A DNA stretch of 42,992 nucleotides. Origin: Candidatus Omnitrophota bacterium. GTDB taxonomy: Bacteria; Omnitrophota; Gorgyraeia; Zapsychrales; Aceulaceae. The notes beneath the pieces are model-generated. The model saw only the letters and a program-made list of their open reading frames with translations, ran no database searches and had not been told where the DNA came from. The stretch lies in NCBI GenBank assembly GCA_029564765.1, contig JAKQPK010000023.1:227640-270631 (forward strand), written 5' to 3'. This document shows, one piece after another, positions 41,769-42,992 of this stretch (position 1 is the stretch's first letter; every line of letters begins with the position of its first letter). A program made the position numbers and the translations under genes.

Positions 41769-42992
41769 ACGCTCACTCCCTGTTTATAATAAGACAAAAT
41801 ATTGCGTTTCAGTTTAGTTTGCAACATCTGCTGGACATGCTTCACTGTCTTTGACCCGAATTTTTTCTGGATCATATCAAGATAGCGCGGATCGCGAAAA
41901 TACGCGTCAAAAGCTTCATCGCGGAATTTTAAGACTTGAGCCGCGGAAAGATGTTTTGTTGGCAGCGGCAGCGTTTCCGGGCTTAACTGTGAATATCCGA
42001 TCCAGCTCTGTGGAAGCTGCCAACCTTGGATCAACGCGTCCTCATACAATGGCGACCCTGGGTAAGCCATCGTAGCGTAAAAATTCACATACTCACAGTT
42101 CAATTCTTGCGCGAGGGAAAAAGTTTCTTTCATGGTCTCCATCGTATCGTCAGGAAGCCCGAACATAAAATTACCGATAATATGGATCCCGGCATCATGA
42201 GTCATGGCAACCGCCTTGCGCACCGCTTCCTGATCAAATCTTCCCTTGGAAACTCCCTGACGGACATCATGTGAACCTGCCTCAATACCGAAGGCCAGCC
42301 AATTAACACCGGCTTTCTTTAATTTCTTTAGGACATCTTCGGAAACAGTGTCAATACGCGCATATGCCCAAAAATTCAACCCATAGTTGCGCTCGATCAA
42401 AAGATCGCAGATCTTAAACATGCGGTCCTTGTTGATCACAAAGAGCTCGTCAAGGATCTTAATATGGCGTACATGATATTTATGATATAACAAGTCGATC
42501 TCTTCCACGACACGCTCAGGGCTGCGAAAACGAATACCAGGCTTTCCTGTATATAGCGCGTGAATATTGCAATAATGGCAATGAAAAGGACAACCCAGGC
42601 TAGAATAAATGATCGCATAAGGGGAACGACGCTCAATATCATCAAAACAGTGCCAGTTATGCGCTCGATATTTCTCCATCGGCAATAGATCCCAGGCCAC
42701 GAACGGTAACGCATCTAGATCTTCAACGGCATCCGCCCATCCATTGTCAATAACCTTGCCGTCCTTGAGATACCATAACCCCTTGATATTAAAATTATTT
42801 TCTCCGGACCTTAATGTCCGCAGCAAAGCTTCTACAGGATAAAATGCCTCGCCCCTAACAATAAAATCGCCGCCTTCCTCACGTAGTGTGCGCTCCGGAA
42901 GCGCTGCGGGATGGATCCCATAAATGAAGACTTTGCATGAAAGTTTTCGCTCTCTAAAACTGTTCAAAAGATGCCGAACGCCTGACATCTTC
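41765..42992 (-). CDS. B12-binding radical SAM protein (5' end off window)
   Basis: At least 407 residues, with the start beyond the window. It has the radical SAM cluster motif CPFHCHYC near residue 133 of the visible part, preceded by the end of what looks like a cobalamin-binding domain (FIVRGEAFYPVEALLRTL). FWAYARIDTVSEDVLKKLKKAG and FGIEAGSHDVRQG follow. Such proteins do methylations or other radical steps; the substrate is unknown. Its linkage to heptose genes suggests sugar or lipid modification. An ATG at 42988 is in frame, but the family length argues for an earlier start. Confidence 0.83.
   Translation of the reverse strand, partial: KMSGVRHLLNSFRERKLSCKVFIYGIHPAALPERTLREEGGDFIVRGEAFYPVEALLRTLRSGENNFNIKGLWYLKDGKVIDNGWADAVEDLDALPFVAWDLLPMEKYRAHNWHCFDDIERRSPYAIIYSSLGCPFHCHYCNIHALYTGKPGIRFRSPERVVEEIDLLYHKYHVRHIKILDELFVINKDRMFKICDLLIERNYGLNFWAYARIDTVSEDVLKKLKKAGVNWLAFGIEAGSHDVRQGVSKGRFDQEAVRKAVAMTHDAGIHIIGNFMFGLPDDTMETMKETFSLAQELNCEYVNFYATMAYPGSPLYEDALIQGWQLPQSWIGYSQLSPETLPLPTKHLSAAQVLKFRDEAFDAYFRDPRYLDMIQKKFGSKTVKHVQQMLQTKLKRNILSYYKQGVSV

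Overview
The window is a densely packed bacterial chromosome segment. Nearly every gene lies on the minus strand, and only metF and the small secreted-protein gene after it lie on the plus strand. Heptose and rhamnose sugar enzymes, an Mla/MCE lipid-transport set, lipoproteins and many glycosyltransferases point to a Gram-negative-type envelope. Long gene overlaps, mid-range GC and this gene mix would suit a candidate-phylum bacterium such as Omnitrophota. That placement is inference and no rRNA is present to test it. I see no tRNA, rRNA, CRISPR, prophage or insertion sequence, and no gene-free stretch longer than about 210 bases.

Layout from left to right. (1) 1-7524 is a nucleotide-sugar block read leftwards: rmlA, rmlC, a GNAT acetyltransferase, rmlD, an unusual lysine-less DegT-fold enzyme, an AbiEi/AbiEii toxin-antitoxin pair with its own palindromic operator, a family 2 glycosyltransferase and a truncated UDP-glucuronate-epimerase-like gene. 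(2) 7614-9094 holds metF and a Gln-rich secreted protein on the plus strand. (3) 9097-14638 holds a membrane/TPR protein, an Hpt protein, a soluble hybrid histidine kinase, a small membrane protein, an M48 lipoprotein protease and an HD-like protein. (4) 14607-20454 mixes housekeeping genes (rlmB, greA, ybaB, yggT) with a sugar-modification trio (oxidoreductase, acetyltransferase, glycosyltransferase). (5) 19855-25834 reads trxA, panD, def, lipA, a flippase-like membrane protein, a NYN-domain protein, mlaE, a lipoprotein, mlaF and mlaD from a strong promoter before trxA. (6) 25957-30645 is central carbon metabolism: gpmA, gapA with its own promoter and terminator, two tandem galT-like genes, and a channel-like membrane protein. 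(7) 30726-42992 reads from a truncated radical SAM gene through hddA, hddC, three or more glycosyltransferases, an aminotransferase, gmhB and a UgtP/MGD-like glycosyltransferase into priA and fmt.

The genes work together mainly in building surface glycans. RmlA, C and D supply dTDP-L-rhamnose or a relative. HddA, HddC and GmhB match three steps to GDP-D-glycero-D-manno-heptose. The WbpB-, WbpD- and WbpE-like genes match steps to a diacetamido-uronic acid. The glycosyltransferases would then assemble these sugars, and the Mla genes would maintain outer-membrane lipid.

The most notable points are a PriA homologue that has lost its ATPase and helicase motifs but kept its zinc cysteines; a DegT-fold enzyme with His in place of the PLP lysine plus a cysteine cluster, like E1/ColD dehydratases; a perfect 16-bp-arm palindrome over the start site of the AbiE operon; a two-pore-channel-like protein with a non-canonical filter; and tandem galT paralogues.
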